A stretch of DNA of 64,000 bases, taken from the NCBI RefSeq assembly GCF_002803605.1, contig NZ_PHRG01000004.1, forward strand, positions 186,001-250,000, in the 5' to 3' direction. Positions 52,833 to 62,767 of this stretch are shown here, in pieces. Position numbers and translations under genes: made by a program. The stretch is from Acinetobacter pseudolwoffii (GTDB lineage Bacteria; Pseudomonadota; Gammaproteobacteria; Pseudomonadales; Moraxellaceae). Position 1 is the first letter of the stretch. Each line of letters starts with the position of its first letter. The notes beneath the pieces are model-generated. The model made no database searches and was not told the DNA's origin. It was given only the letters and a program-made list of their open reading frames with translations.

Positions 52833-54152
52833 TTATAAGCCCATCGACTCAAGGGTCTTGCCTTTGGTTTCTTCACCCAAAACCAGAATCACGATTGCAA
52901 CGGCAACCAGAACCGCAGTAAACATGGTGAAGACATAACTGAAACCATTTGGCATGCCCATCAAATGGGTGACAGCAAAAGGTGCTGCGATGCCACCAAT
53001 TCGGCCTACTGCGCCAGCCCAGCCTGAACCAAAAGCACGGATATTGGTTGGATATTGTTCTGGTGTATAGGTATAAAGCACGCCCCAGGCACCCAGATTA
53101 AAGAAGGACATCAGACAGCCCCAGATCACAATTTCGGTGACACTGCCCGACTGGCCAAAGAAATATGCCGAGATGGCACACATGCCGATGAAACCTGCCA
53201 AGGTCGGTTTACGACCCAGTTTTTCCACCAGCCATGCTGCCACCAGATAACCGGGCAACTGCGCTAAAATCATAATCAGCACGTATTCAAAGGACTGGAC
53301 GATGCTATAGCCTTCTTTGACCAGCAAACTTGGCAACCAGGTAAAGATGCCATAATAAGAAAATATAATACCGAACCAGATCAGCCACAGCATGAGGGTA
53401 CGACGCGCAAAGATACCCGACCACAACTGGGTAAATGAAATATGCTGTTTCTCTGCGACCGGCTTCACTTCAAAGATTTCATAAACTTCAACGCCGCATT
53501 GACGCTCGATCTTTTTCACCAGTGCCGAAGCTTCTTCTACACGGCCACGGTTAATCAGAAATGGAATAGATTCCGGCACCATTTTCCAGATCACAATCGC
53601 ATATAGCGCAGGCAGACCACCGATCAGGAAAGCGGTTTGCCAGCCAAAATCCGGAATGATAAAGCGCGATACCAGAGCCGCAACCAACCAGCCCAGTCCC
53701 CAGAAGCTTTCCAGCAACACGATAAAACGGCCACGTACATGCGCAGGAATATATTCACTGACCAGCGTCACTGCCACCGGCAACTGTCCACCCAGACCTA
53801 AACCGACGATAAAACGAAACACCAACAACCAGGTCAAATTCGGTGCAAAAGCGCAGGCTGCTGTAGCCAAGCTATAAATCACCAGTGTCACAGCGAATAC
53901 GGTTTTACGGCCGAAACGGTCTGCCAGTCCCCCTGAACAGATTGCACCGATTGCCATACCAACAAAACCAATCGACACTACCCAGCTTTTTTGATCCGCA
54001 GTCATCTGCCAGTCTTCAGCCATTTTTGCCAGAATAAAGGAAATCAATCCGGTATCCATGGCATCAAACATCCAACCGAGTCCAATCACCACCAGCAAGG
54101 TGTAATGAAACCGACCAATCGGTAAGCGTTGTATGCGAGAAACTAAATCCAT
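52833..54152 (-). CDS. MFS transporter, sugar/organic acid porter-like
   Basis: The 439-residue protein has twelve predicted helices and the MFS signatures: GGLADRFGRKTVFAVTL after helix 2, PEQYPTNIRAFGSGWAGAVGRIGG before helix 11 and VEKLGRKPTLA after helix 8. The N-terminal RLPIGRFHYTLLVVIGLGWMFDAMD and the overall length suggest the aromatic acid / NiaP-like branch (nicotinate or benzoate-type carriers), but the substrate cannot be fixed. It stands alone on the minus strand, with a short spacer to parC. Confidence 0.85.
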   Translation of the reverse strand: MDLVSRIQRLPIGRFHYTLLVVIGLGWMFDAMDTGLISFILAKMAEDWQMTADQKSWVVSIGFVGMAIGAICSGGLADRFGRKTVFAVTLVIYSLATAACAFAPNLTWLLVFRFIVGLGLGGQLPVAVTLVSEYIPAHVRGRFIVLLESFWGLGWLVAALVSRFIIPDFGWQTAFLIGGLPALYAIVIWKMVPESIPFLINRGRVEEASALVKKIERQCGVEVYEIFEVKPVAEKQHISFTQLWSGIFARRTLMLWLIWFGIIFSYYGIFTWLPSLLVKEGYSIVQSFEYVLIMILAQLPGYLVAAWLVEKLGRKPTLAGFIGMCAISAYFFGQSGSVTEIVIWGCLMSFFNLGAWGVLYTYTPEQYPTNIRAFGSGWAGAVGRIGGIAAPFAVTHLMGMPNGFSYVFTMFTAVLVAVAIVILVLGEETKGKTLESMGL

Positions 54153-54282
54153 AACAAAAATCTCTGATCAGGTGGAACGGGAGATGCTGCTTTCTCAACA
54201 GGTAGGCTGCTTTGTATTTTTTATACTATGAATTAAGCTGAATGCGGCTATTTTTTATAGTCGCATTCATGACGATTACAAA

Positions 54283-54927
54283 TCAGGATTCGTCTTTGGA
54301 AGATGCCGAGTGTCCATCATCTTCTTTATAAATGAATTTTGGCATTTCCAGTCCAAAATAGATGGCGATCAAACGCAAGCTAAAGCCGAAAATCAGGGTG
54401 GAAAGAATGGTCAGGTCCTGCGACAAGCCGTAATGGCTACAGAGCCAGTAAAAGATCACTGAAACAAAAGCAATACTGGCATACAGTTCACGACGGAAAA
54501 CCAAAGGTACATCATTACATAGGATGTCACGCAAGATCCCGCCGGATACACCGGTCAAGACACCTGCAACGGCACTCACCACAAAACCATGTCCCATTTC
54601 CAGAGCAATCTGGCAGCCAATAATGGTAAAACCAATCAGACCCAAGGCATCCAGTACCAGGAAGACATTACGTAACTGGCGCATCCATTTTGCAATCAGG
54701 ATGGTGACGAAAGCAGCGCAACAGGTCAGCACCAGATATTCGGGGTGTTTGACCCAGGTTAAAGGATAATGTCCCAGCAGAACATCACGGACCGAACCAC
54801 CACCCAATGCCGTAACACAGGCAATGATCATGACACCAAACCAGTCCATGCTGCGCCGGCCAGCAGACAGTGCCCCGGTCATCGCTTCAGCGGTAATTGC
54901 AATAATATAGATGACGGTCAGTAACAT
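54283..54927 (-). CDS. Trimeric intracellular cation channel (TRIC) family protein, YicG-like
   Basis: The 214-residue membrane protein has seven predicted helices in two internal repeats. The repeated motif appears as GGGSVRDVLLGHYPL and GVSGGILRDILCNDVPL, characteristic of bacterial TRIC/UPF0126 proteins. Bacterial TRIC channels conduct monovalent cations, but the cellular role is not known. A lone gene on the minus strand. Confidence 0.88.
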   Translation of the reverse strand: MLLTVIYIIAITAEAMTGALSAGRRSMDWFGVMIIACVTALGGGSVRDVLLGHYPLTWVKHPEYLVLTCCAAFVTILIAKWMRQLRNVFLVLDALGLIGFTIIGCQIALEMGHGFVVSAVAGVLTGVSGGILRDILCNDVPLVFRRELYASIAFVSVIFYWLCSHYGLSQDLTILSTLIFGFSLRLIAIYFGLEMPKFIYKEDDGHSASSKDES

Positions 54928-54988
54928 CGCCCTGCTTCCACCTGAGGCTTTGAGATGGCGCTTATTCTAAGCTAAATCTATGTGAAAG

Positions 54989-55453
54989 TTATAAAAATCC
55001 CGCACAACATTGCTTAAATTTTTTCCCCGAGCCACAAATGCAAACCTGTTTCATGCTGAGTTTCTGCTCCGTGGTCGGGTCCAGAAAATACCAGTGGCCT
55101 TCAAATTTTACAAAATGCGAAGCTTCATGATGCACTTGTGCCTGCTTGCCATCATGAAAATGCGCCTTAAACTCGACTAAGGCGTGATTTTTATCTAATT
55201 TTTCATTGGCTTGAACAATCTCAAGCTTTAACCACTGATTGGCTTTACTCCAATCACTAATGGCTTGCAAATCCAGTGCCTGCTGCTGACCCAGCGCAGT
55301 CGTGGTTTTGATGTAATCGATTTCATGCTTGGCAAAGGCACTATAACGGGAACGCATCAGTTGCTGCGCAGTCTCTGCGACCTGTTGTCCAGTATGTAAG
55401 GGCTGACAGCAGCTATGATATTCACCTTGTCCGCATGGACATGCTTCTGACAT
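54989..55453 (-). CDS. YchJ-family SEC-C motif protein
   Basis: The 154-residue protein has a SEC-C-type zinc motif at each end: CPCGQGEYHSCCQPLH near residue 5 and CICGSGKKFKQCC near the end. In between is the YchJ core (LMRSRYSAFAKHEIDYIKTT and VEFKAHFHDGKQA). The function is unknown; SEC-C motifs bind zinc and sometimes SecB or other partners. The ATG at 55453 is preferred over one at 55480, which would start inside the upstream terminator. Confidence 0.9.
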   Translation of the reverse strand: MSEACPCGQGEYHSCCQPLHTGQQVAETAQQLMRSRYSAFAKHEIDYIKTTTALGQQQALDLQAISDWSKANQWLKLEIVQANEKLDKNHALVEFKAHFHDGKQAQVHHEASHFVKFEGHWYFLDPTTEQKLSMKQVCICGSGKKFKQCCAGFL

Positions 55454-55465
55454 TTCAGTTCCATA

Positions 55466-55493
55466 AAAATAGCCCGACAATGCGGGCTATTTT
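55466..55493 (-). terminator. Terminator after the TerC/CBS gene
   Basis: AAAATAGCCCG and CGGGCTATTTT form an 11-bp perfect stem around a 6-nt loop. It lies between the TerC-type gene and the YchJ-type gene, both on the minus strand. Confidence 0.75.
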
Positions 55494-55526
55494 AGCAAAC
55501 TTTACCAACCCAACGCTGACTATAGT

Positions 55527-57104
55527 TTAGTCCTGCGCAGGAAGCTGCGGAATGATATGCACTTTATCGATCTTATGACCGTCCATGGTCACCACCTCAA
55601 AGATATGCCCGTCTGCTTCAAACTTTTCACCGCTATGCGGTAAACGTGCCATATGGAATAACACATAGCCAGATAAGGTCGAATATTCTTCAGTTTCATT
55701 GACCAGATCACGATCCAGCAGCAAGGAAACGTGACGAATATCGGTGGAACCGTCCAGAATCAGGCTGCCATCATCCAGACTTTCTGCTGCGACTTGCAGC
55801 TCATCTTCATCTGGAAATTCACCGGCAATCGCTTCAAGAATATCAATCGGCGTGGCAATCCCTTCAATTGAGCCATATTCATTCAGCACAATCGCCATCT
55901 GTAAGGGAGCTTGACGCAACTGATCCATCACCATCAGTACCTGAGCATTTTCATGTACGATGACTGGCTCACGTAAATGCTTTTCAAAGTCCAGCACCCC
56001 AGTTTCAATATATTCATTCAGGACTTTATGGGTCAGCACCACACCGGCAATATTGTCCAGTTCGCCGCGAGCGATGATCAAACGCGAATGGCTCATCTGC
56101 AACAATTGTGCTTTGATGCTGTCGGCATCATTGTCCAGATCGATCCATTCCAGTTCGGGACGCGGCGTCATCACCGATTTTACTGGACGTTCAGACAGAC
56201 CCAAAACTCCCTGCACCATGACACTGTGATAGATGCCGTTGTCATCATTAAAGACTTCATCAGCAAAGGCACGGGTTGCCAGAACATCTTCCGGTTCAGA
56301 CGAATCATTGTCCTGAGCAGGTTTACCACCCAGCATACGCATCACGGCAGAGGCAGTACGGTAGCGCATATCCGTGGTGGTCACCATTTTTTCCTGATTG
56401 CGTTTCATGGTCTGGTTAATAAATTCGACAATCACCGAGAAGCCAATTGCAGCATACAGATAACCTTTCGGAATATGGAAACCGAAGCCTTCCACCACCA
56501 GCGAGAAACCGATCATCATCAGGAAGCCCAGACACAGAATCACCACGGTCGGATGTCTGTTGACAAAATCCATCAGGGCTTTGGATGCCCAGAGCATAAT
56601 CCCGATGGCAATAATCACGGCAATCATCATCACTGACAGGTCTTTGACCATACCTACTGCAGTAATTACGCTGTCCAATGAGAATACGGCATCCAGCACC
56701 ACGATCTGGACAATCACCATCCAGAATACTGCATGGACCGGATTTTCTTCTTTAATGACCGGTTTGGCTTCCAGACGCTCATGCAGTTCCATGGTGCCTT
56801 TAAACAGCAGGAACACCCCACCAAACAATAGAATCAGATCTCGACCCGAGAAAGCATGATCAAATATATGGAACAGTGGATCAGTAAGAGTGACCACCCA
56901 GGCAATCGAAGCCAGCAAGATCAAACGCATCACCAGGGCCAGCATTAAGCCCACAATCCGCGCGGCATTACGTTGTTCTGGTGGCAGTTTCTCCGCCAAA
57001 ATGGCAATAAAAACCAGATTGTCGATCCCGAGTACAATCTCAAGAACAATTAACGTGAGTAAACCGACCCAGGCTGAAGGGTCCGACATCCATTCAAAGA
57101 TCAT
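55527..57104 (-). CDS. TerC family membrane protein with CBS and CorC_HlyC domains (YoaE-like)
   Basis: The 525-residue protein has a TerC-type membrane domain (residues 10-230; [29 protein letters not shown] and [13 protein letters not shown]), then two CBS-like modules (about 300-430), and a C-terminal CorC_HlyC transporter-associated domain. This order matches the YoaE/YegH family. The acidic NxxNLVF and SLDSV segments resemble metal-binding elements of TerC; related proteins are linked to manganese export. No tellurite-resistance cluster is nearby. An approximately 330-bp spacer separates it from the divergent LOG-family gene. Confidence 0.88.
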   Translation of the reverse strand: MIFEWMSDPSAWVGLLTLIVLEIVLGIDNLVFIAILAEKLPPEQRNAARIVGLMLALVMRLILLASIAWVVTLTDPLFHIFDHAFSGRDLILLFGGVFLLFKGTMELHERLEAKPVIKEENPVHAVFWMVIVQIVVLDAVFSLDSVITAVGMVKDLSVMMIAVIIAIGIMLWASKALMDFVNRHPTVVILCLGFLMMIGFSLVVEGFGFHIPKGYLYAAIGFSVIVEFINQTMKRNQEKMVTTTDMRYRTASAVMRMLGGKPAQDNDSSEPEDVLATRAFADEVFNDDNGIYHSVMVQGVLGLSERPVKSVMTPRPELEWIDLDNDADSIKAQLLQMSHSRLIIARGELDNIAGVVLTHKVLNEYIETGVLDFEKHLREPVIVHENAQVLMVMDQLRQAPLQMAIVLNEYGSIEGIATPIDILEAIAGEFPDEDELQVAAESLDDGSLILDGSTDIRHVSLLLDRDLVNETEEYSTLSGYVLFHMARLPHSGEKFEADGHIFEVVTMDGHKIDKVHIIPQLPAQD

Positions 57105-57436
57105 ACGCTTGGCTCCTGAAGCTCAGGACTGCAGCATTGAATGAACCGAGACTGTAATGAAACAGCATAATATTTTTGATATTGAACAATACCAATTACT
57201 TGACGGCGATTTATAGCGTTACACGGCCAACTACCACTACCCATTTTCGTTCTATTGTTGTGAAACCAATTTTCAGTATATCAAGATCAATTTGAAATTC
57301 ACCTGTTTTCATGGCTGTTTATCGATGAATTTTGCTGAGCCCTATTGCAGTGAAAATGTAGCCGCACACAGAATTGTCATATTTATTAATTAAGCTAGAG
57401 TCACCAGAAAGAAAAATGATAAGGTGAAGAAAATAA
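57105..57436. other. Intergenic region between TerC/CBS and LOG-family genes
   Basis: No gene is visible in these 332 bp. It must contain divergent promoters for the two flanking genes. For the plus-strand gene a TTGTCA (57374-57379) and TAGAGT (57396-57401) are separated by 16 bp, about 36 bp before its start. No clear repeats or hairpins were seen. The promoter match is by eye only. Confidence 0.4.
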
Positions 57437-58057
57437 ATGCAAAGCGTAATTCAAATGACAGATTATTTTAAAGACAACTCCCCAAAAACAACTCGCCCTC
57501 TAGTGGCACTCTATTGTGGTTCACGTGCAGGCAACAAACCGGTTTATTTAGAAAAAGCCATTCATCTCTCGCAAGGACTGGCAGAACATGGTTTCGGGCT
57601 AGTCTATGGTGGCGCCAGTATTGGCCTGATGGGACAGGTCGCGGATGCCATGATCCAGCATGGCGGTGAAGCCGTTGGGGTGATTCCCGAATTTATGCTG
57701 GATTATGAAATTGCCCATAACCAGCTCACTGAATTACATGTGGTGACCAGCATGCATCAACGTAAGGCTATGATGGCTGAGCGGGCCTGTGCCTTTGTGG
57801 CACTACCGGGCGGACTGGGCACGTTTGAGGAAATTCTGGAAATTGCCACCTGGGGTCAGCTGAACCAGCACCAGAAACCGATGATGCTGTATAACGTGAA
57901 TGGTTTCTATGATGCCTTGATTGCGCAGCTGGACCGTGCAGTCGAAGATGGTTTTTTACCACCACAGCATCGCGCCAAACTGATCATTTGCGAACACGAA
58001 GAAGAAATTTATACAACTTTAACCAATTTAGGCCATCCGCAAAGATTTGTGGTTTAA
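57437..58057 (+). CDS. LOG family protein (TIGR00730 Rossmann-fold)
   Basis: The 206-residue protein carries the LOG signature PGGLGTFEEILE with a preceding VYGGASIGLMG and HQRKAMM, the phosphate- and nucleotide-binding elements of the family. LOG proteins act as cytokinin riboside 5'-monophosphate phosphoribohydrolases; bacterial members were often misnamed lysine decarboxylases. The ATG at 57437 has AAGGTGAAG about 8 nt upstream; an in-frame ATG at 57455 is possible. Closed by the terminator at 58073-58101. Confidence 0.88.
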   Translation: MQSVIQMTDYFKDNSPKTTRPLVALYCGSRAGNKPVYLEKAIHLSQGLAEHGFGLVYGGASIGLMGQVADAMIQHGGEAVGVIPEFMLDYEIAHNQLTELHVVTSMHQRKAMMAERACAFVALPGGLGTFEEILEIATWGQLNQHQKPMMLYNVNGFYDALIAQLDRAVEDGFLPPQHRAKLIICEHEEEIYTTLTNLGHPQRFVV

Positions 58058-58072
58058 ACCGTTCCAATTAAT

Positions 58073-58101
58073 AAAAAAGCGAGCACCTGGCTCGCTTTTT
58101 T
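58073..58101. terminator. Bidirectional terminator between LOG and PiT-like genes
   Basis: AAAAAAGCGAGC and GCTCGCTTTTTT form a perfect 12-bp stem around a 5-nt loop, serving both converging genes. Confidence 0.9.
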
Positions 58102-58123
58102 ATTGGATTTTTAATATCAGGAC

Positions 58124-59098
58124 TTATTGACCATAATTCGTCACGAACTCGTAAAACATCGGCAAAGTTGTTGCCAGAATGACAGACATAGCCAGACCGA
58201 ACATCAGTTTCATGGCATCTGCACTGACATTACGTGAAGTACGATGTTTGTTGACTTCATCCAGAATCATCGACATGGCAAATTCACGACCTGCGAGTAA
58301 TCCCAGGAATACCCAGGTGGTACTCATTGGAATGTTGCTCCACTCTTTAAAAACTAACAGGATAATGGCATACATGAAGTCAATAATCGTTGCAGCACGA
58401 ATGTCGGTCACACCGGTTTTGGTGTCGACAATGTTCTGGATCGCCCCGCCACGTTGATACAGAATCACACCCAGCAAGACCACGAATACCGTAATCGCAA
58501 ACATCAGGAATTCAAATGGAACCTGACGTGGCACATACACGAAGATGTTAGCCAGATCCTGAATCAGCCATTGACTCCACAGGAAACCGGTAGAGACCCA
58601 CTGCAAGCCCATCCAGACCTTGGAGTGCTCCTGATGACGTGTCTTGGCAAAATGGCGTGCCAGCTGCTTGACCACAAAACGATAGATAACAATCGCCACG
58701 ATAAAGGCGACGGCATAGCCCATCATCGATTTGACCATCATCGAGCCCAGGCTGGCAGGAGAGAAAATCGTAAGCACCAGGAAGGTGGTACTGACTGGAA
58801 TCCCGTATCTGGTCAGTAGTAACAGGAGAATTGGCGGCACAATGTACAGCCAGGTAATGCCACCTTCAGGGAAAGGAATCGTTTCTAAACGACCGTATGA
58901 GGCATCACCCACCCCAGATGCATACCAACCATAGACCAATACGACAATTAAAATTGAGCTGATATAAATCCACAACACCCACCATGGGCGATGTGAATTC
59001 GAAGAAATAAATGTCCCTAGGGTTTGAGGTACATCATTTCCGACAATAGAGTAAGCGGCTAAACAGAAGCCGATCACCATCAAAATCTCGATTGTCAT
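58124..59098 (-). CDS. PiT-like inorganic phosphate transporter family membrane protein
   Basis: The 324-residue protein has about eight to ten hydrophobic segments. Two elements recall PiT transporters: SIVGNDVPQTLGTF near residue 18 (compare G-A/N-N-D-V in PiT), and a duplicated segment, YGIPVSTTFLVLTIF near residue 97 and NIPMSTTWVFLGLLAGREF near 258, which fits inverted repeat halves. It is shorter than E. coli PitA (499). I infer an anion, possibly phosphate, carrier; the family assignment is not certain. A PhoB-box-like pair lies upstream at 59156-59184, which is independent support for a phosphate link. It stands alone on the minus strand. Confidence 0.7.
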   Translation of the reverse strand: MTIEILMVIGFCLAAYSIVGNDVPQTLGTFISSNSHRPWWVLWIYISSILIVVLVYGWYASGVGDASYGRLETIPFPEGGITWLYIVPPILLLLLTRYGIPVSTTFLVLTIFSPASLGSMMVKSMMGYAVAFIVAIVIYRFVVKQLARHFAKTRHQEHSKVWMGLQWVSTGFLWSQWLIQDLANIFVYVPRQVPFEFLMFAITVFVVLLGVILYQRGGAIQNIVDTKTGVTDIRAATIIDFMYAIILLVFKEWSNIPMSTTWVFLGLLAGREFAMSMILDEVNKHRTSRNVSADAMKLMFGLAMSVILATTLPMFYEFVTNYGQ

Positions 59099-59433
59099 AA
59101 AAACAAACCTATACGCGAGGAGATTTCAGCATTGCTGAAAAGTTGGCCTAAGATTATGACGGTTTTATTTCATTTTCATGACAATTTTGTCATATTTTCA
59201 TTTGATGAAGATGAAATTGGCAGAAAAAGCTGTTTATAAACAAAAAAGTACTGCTTTAATTTTATTTTTATCGCTCTTTACAGCTATGGAGCACCGATCT
59301 GATAAATACTCACTTTGTTATGAGTTTTACACTTATAACTGATTTATATCTTGAAAAAAAGTTCACACGTATTCACTACACCTGTGCCTTAATCTTCCTT
59401 TAGACTATTCAAAATTTTCAGTTTTCCAGAATT
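59099..59433. other. Intergenic region between PiT-like and MFS genes
   Basis: No gene is seen in these 335 AT-rich bp. The left part holds the Pho-box-like pair listed separately and the 16-bp palindrome ATGACAATTTTGTCAT (59178-59193). The remainder should hold the promoter of the MFS gene, but I cannot assign -10/-35 elements. No hairpin terminator is present. Confidence 0.5.
59156..59184 (-). promoter_or_regulatory. Candidate PhoB box upstream of the PiT-like gene
   Basis: On the minus strand TTGTCAT (59178-59184) and CCGTCAT (59156-59162) start 22 bp apart, two turns of the 11-bp Pho repeat. They lie 58-86 bp before the gene start. A further TGTCAT lies in the overlapping palindrome. The spacing and sequence match the Pho box pattern seen also before phoU, but were scored by eye. 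Confidence 0.4.
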
Positions 59434-60825
59434 ATGAATGCCACGCCTACGCATCAAGCCTTAGATCCCGAATTCAGACTGCTGGTCTTGTTGGTATCGA
59501 TCGGATTTTTTATGCAGGGGCTGGATACCACCATTATTAATACAGCTCTGCCCGCGATTGCACATAACTTACAGGCCGATCCTTTACGCATGCACAGTGT
59601 TGTGGTGGCTTATGTCTTGTCTGTGGCAGCCTGTATTCCCTTGAGTGGCTGGCTGGCAGACCGTTTCGGCGTCAGAAATATCTATTTTGCTGCAATTATT
59701 ATTTTCTCTTTGGCCTCTTTGGGCTGTGCCTGGTCAGATAGTCTGAATGAATTACTGGCTTATCGGATCTTGCAAGGAATGGGTGGCGCCTTACTGCTCC
59801 CCGTCGGCCGTTTGGCCATGCTCAAGATCATTCCCCGTACCCAGTTTCTGGCTGCCATGAGCCTAATGAGTCTGGCCGGCCTGATTGGCCCCCTGATTGG
59901 TCCAACTCTTGGGGGCTGGATGGTAGAATATCTGTCCTGGCAATGGATTTTCCTGATCAATCTGCCGATTGGCTTACTGGGAGCGCTGATTACTTTTAAG
60001 GCCATGCCGAATGTCATTGAACCGCTGGTCGCTCGCTTTGATTATTGGGGCTTTGTCTTGCTGGTTGTGGCCATGGTGGGACTCTGTCTGGGAATTGAAA
60101 ATTTTGCCAGTCCACAAAATTCGCTGTGGTGGAGTCTGAGTCTGATTCTGGCCGGAATCTTGGCGGCCCTGATGTATGCCTATCATTCGCATACGCATAG
60201 CAACGCCCTGTTCCGCAGTCGGCTCTTTAAAAATAAAATTTATGCGATTGGCATTCTGGGGAATTTTTTTGCCCGTCTTGGCGGTAACTCGATTCCATTT
60301 TTACTCCCCCTTATGTTGCAAGTCGCCTTTGGTTTTGAGCCCTTTATTACCGGTCTATTGATGATTCCAACCGTACTCGGCTCTCTGGCGTCTAAACCGA
60401 TTATCCGAAAAATCATTCAGCGTTTTGGTTATCGTCGGGTTTTGCTGGTCAATACCTTATTGGTGGGTCTGTGTATTGCCAGTTTTGCCCTGACCACGGC
60501 GGACACCCCGATCTGGCTGCGTGCAATTCATTTCTTTATCTTCGGCATTTTAAATTCCCTACAATTTGTATCGATGAATACCCTGACTTTAAAGGACTTA
60601 AGCCAGCAGGATGCCAGTAGCGGCAACAGTTTCCTGTCGATGATCATGATGCTGTCAATGAGTATTGGGGTGGCGCTGGCAGGCACCCTGGTCAACATGC
60701 TGAGTGCCTATTACGGCGCTGACAATCTGGTGGCTGCTTTTCATGTGTCACTGATCTGTTTAGGCTGTATCAATATTATTGCGGCTTATATTTTCTGGCA
60801 TATTCCTAAAAACACCCCTGTTTAA
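59434..60825 (+). CDS. MFS multidrug exporter, DHA2/EmrB-MdtD type
   Basis: The 463-residue protein has about 13-14 helices and the DHA2 motif set: LDTTIINTALPAIA near residue 30, WLADRFGVRNIYFAAI after helix 2, and GLIGPLIGPTLGGWMVEYLSWQWIF (helix 5 region). It resembles MdtD, a drug:H+ antiporter. No membrane-fusion partner is adjacent, so it would act as a single-component pump. It leads a run of plus-strand genes to dinB, but gaps and a leader suggest separate promoters. Confidence 0.85.
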   Translation: MNATPTHQALDPEFRLLVLLVSIGFFMQGLDTTIINTALPAIAHNLQADPLRMHSVVVAYVLSVAACIPLSGWLADRFGVRNIYFAAIIIFSLASLGCAWSDSLNELLAYRILQGMGGALLLPVGRLAMLKIIPRTQFLAAMSLMSLAGLIGPLIGPTLGGWMVEYLSWQWIFLINLPIGLLGALITFKAMPNVIEPLVARFDYWGFVLLVVAMVGLCLGIENFASPQNSLWWSLSLILAGILAALMYAYHSHTHSNALFRSRLFKNKIYAIGILGNFFARLGGNSIPFLLPLMLQVAFGFEPFITGLLMIPTVLGSLASKPIIRKIIQRFGYRRVLLVNTLLVGLCIASFALTTADTPIWLRAIHFFIFGILNSLQFVSMNTLTLKDLSQQDASSGNSFLSMIMMLSMSIGVALAGTLVNMLSAYYGADNLVAAFHVSLICLGCINIIAAYIFWHIPKNTPV

Positions 60826-60892
60826 TACGATATATTAACGCCAGGCGAATGCAGCCTTTAAGCTCAGGTTTAGATACAGGTAAGAACTGAAA

Positions 60893-61672
60893 ATGCAAAA
60901 AAATCTGGCTCTGAACAGATTCAAACAGCCGCTTTTCATCGGGCTTGGCATTCTGATCGCCGTGATGATTATCGCCATGATTTATCTTTGCCTGATGAAA
61001 GCCCCTTCTGCGCATGCAGCAGATTATCCGATCCAGGGTTTCGATGTATCACACCATCAACAAGAAATTCAATGGCAGCAGATTTCGCCGGAAAAATACC
61101 GTTTTGTCTATCTGAAAGCCACAGAAGGTGGTGACTTTAAAGATACGCGTTTTCAAGAGAACTGGCTCAAGGCGCGGGAACGCGGCTTTCTGGTCGGTGC
61201 CTATCATTTCTATCGGCTTTGTCGCGATGGCAGCATTCAGGCACAGAACTTTATCGACTCCGTCCCCAAGCAAGCCAATGCTTTACCGCCGGTGATTGAT
61301 CTGGAATATGACAGCAATTGCATCAATACCTATTCCAAAGAGCAGCTTCTAAACGAAATCCAGATCATGCACGATGCCCTGCAAAAGCATTATGGCAAAC
61401 AGCCAATTTTCTATATTTCTAAAGCATTTTATAATATTGTACTGGCAGGATATTTTCCCGAAGTGCCACTCTGGGTACGCGAGTATAAGGGTCTGCCCGA
61501 TTTAAACAACCAGCCCAAATGGACCTTCTGGCAACATAGCAATCAGGGTAAAATTCCCGGCATTAGTACAACTGTGGATCTGAATGTGTTCTATGGCTCA
61601 GAACAGCAGTGGCTGGATTTTCTGAAAATGAATGCAATTGCAGTACCATCATCTACTCATCAGGCCAAATAA
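60893..61672 (+). CDS. GH25-family lysozyme-like protein
   Basis: The 259-residue protein has an N-terminal membrane helix (PLFIGLGILIAVMIIAMIYLCLM) and then a GH25 fold. It shows the opening GFDVSHHQ with a catalytic-type Asp, the segment YLKATEGGDFKDTRF, and PPVIDLEYD with the acid/base Glu. GH25 enzymes are N-acetylmuramidases that cut peptidoglycan. The membrane anchor and export orientation suggest a periplasmic wall hydrolase rather than a phage lysin; no phage genes are nearby. It lies 67 bp after the MFS gene and 58 bp before the metallo-beta-lactamase gene. Confidence 0.88.
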   Translation: MQKNLALNRFKQPLFIGLGILIAVMIIAMIYLCLMKAPSAHAADYPIQGFDVSHHQQEIQWQQISPEKYRFVYLKATEGGDFKDTRFQENWLKARERGFLVGAYHFYRLCRDGSIQAQNFIDSVPKQANALPPVIDLEYDSNCINTYSKEQLLNEIQIMHDALQKHYGKQPIFYISKAFYNIVLAGYFPEVPLWVREYKGLPDLNNQPKWTFWQHSNQGKIPGISTTVDLNVFYGSEQQWLDFLKMNAIAVPSSTHQAK

Positions 61673-61730
61673 AATCGATCGCTTGAAAACAAGCGCTTTA
61701 TAAAAGTAGAAAAATAAGGAAATAAAAATC

Positions 61731-62747
61731 TTGAAATGGATTAAAGGTATTTTACTCAGTCTGGTGATTGTTCTGCTGCTCATAGCGGGTGCGCTGGCTT
61801 ATCTACTGCAACCTTCAGGCAAGCTCAGTGACTTTCAGAACTGGCAGCCGCAAAGCAGTTCCTCTCGTTCTGGACTAAACGTTAAATTTTTCGGTGTTTC
61901 CACCCTGTTGCTGGATGATGGTCAGGATCAGATCCTGATAGATGGTTTCTTTAGCCGGCCGTCGTTGTCGCAAGTGCTTAGCGGTCCAATTCAGAGTGAT
62001 AGCGTGCTATTAAGGCAGCTAATTCAAGAGCATGAACTGCACCGGGCCAAAGCCATTCTGGTCAGTCACTCGCATTATGATCATGTTCTGGATCTACCGG
62101 CTTTACTGGAAATGCTTCCTGAAACCGCTGTCATCGGTTCACCCACTAGCCTGAATATCGCCCGGGCAAATCCCAAAGTTACTCCACAGCAATTACAGTC
62201 AGTTAAACCTTGGCAACTACAGCACTGGGGGCATTTCCAGATCACTGCAATTCCCTCACAACATACCCCACCCACAGCGCTAAATGATGACCTAGGCGAA
62301 GAGCTGCTGCAGCCTTTAGCCCTGCCGGCCAAATTTTCCGAATTTAAGGAAGGTGGCAGTTTCGATTACCTGATTGAGCATGCAGGACATAAAATTCTGA
62401 TCAAGGCCAGTACCGGATTTATTCCAGAGCAATTTAAAAACCTGCAGGTCGATACGTTATTTTTGGGTATTGCCCAGCTCTCCAGACAATCCAATGACTA
62501 TCAGCGGCACTATCTGGCTGAAACCCTGCAAACGCTCAAACCCAAAGTGGTCATCCCGATACATTGGGATGATTTTTTTCAGCCTTTAAACCAGCCGCTG
62601 CAATTTCTACCCCGTCTGGCCGATGACACTCCAAAAAGTTTGAATCTTCTGATTCAGGCCGCCGAGACACAAGGGACAAAAGTCGTTCTGCTCAGCGAAC
62701 CGCAGCCCTATTTACTCAACGCAGCCGTCGCTTCCCAATCCGATTAA
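61731..62747 (+). CDS. Membrane-anchored MBL-fold metallohydrolase (UlaG-like)
   Basis: The 338-residue protein begins with a single membrane helix ([21 protein letters not shown]) and has a metallo-beta-lactamase fold: [23 protein letters not shown], the metal site [11 protein letters not shown] (H-x-H-x-D-H), and later PSQH and PIHWDDFF. The layout resembles UlaG-type lactonase/phosphodiesterase members rather than antibiotic lactamases. The start is a TTG with AAGGAAA about 10 nt upstream; there is no better in-frame start before the helix. Its substrate is unknown. It ends 20 bp before dinB. Confidence 0.82.
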   Translation: MKWIKGILLSLVIVLLLIAGALAYLLQPSGKLSDFQNWQPQSSSSRSGLNVKFFGVSTLLLDDGQDQILIDGFFSRPSLSQVLSGPIQSDSVLLRQLIQEHELHRAKAILVSHSHYDHVLDLPALLEMLPETAVIGSPTSLNIARANPKVTPQQLQSVKPWQLQHWGHFQITAIPSQHTPPTALNDDLGEELLQPLALPAKFSEFKEGGSFDYLIEHAGHKILIKASTGFIPEQFKNLQVDTLFLGIAQLSRQSNDYQRHYLAETLQTLKPKVVIPIHWDDFFQPLNQPLQFLPRLADDTPKSLNLLIQAAETQGTKVVLLSEPQPYLLNAAVASQSD

Positions 62748-62767
62748 AGCCCCTTAAGATAGCGGCT

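Noticed and set aside
54239..54270. Inverted repeat after the TRIC-type gene
   Set aside because: GAATGCG/CGCATTC is a good stem, but no T-run follows on the minus strand, so I do not call a terminator.
55527..57104. Tellurite resistance gene
   Set aside because: The TerC-type domain is fused to CBS and CorC_HlyC domains as in YoaE, and no ter cluster is present.
57437..58057. Lysine decarboxylase annotation
   Set aside because: The PGGxGTxxE motif marks the LOG family; the decarboxylase label is an old misannotation.
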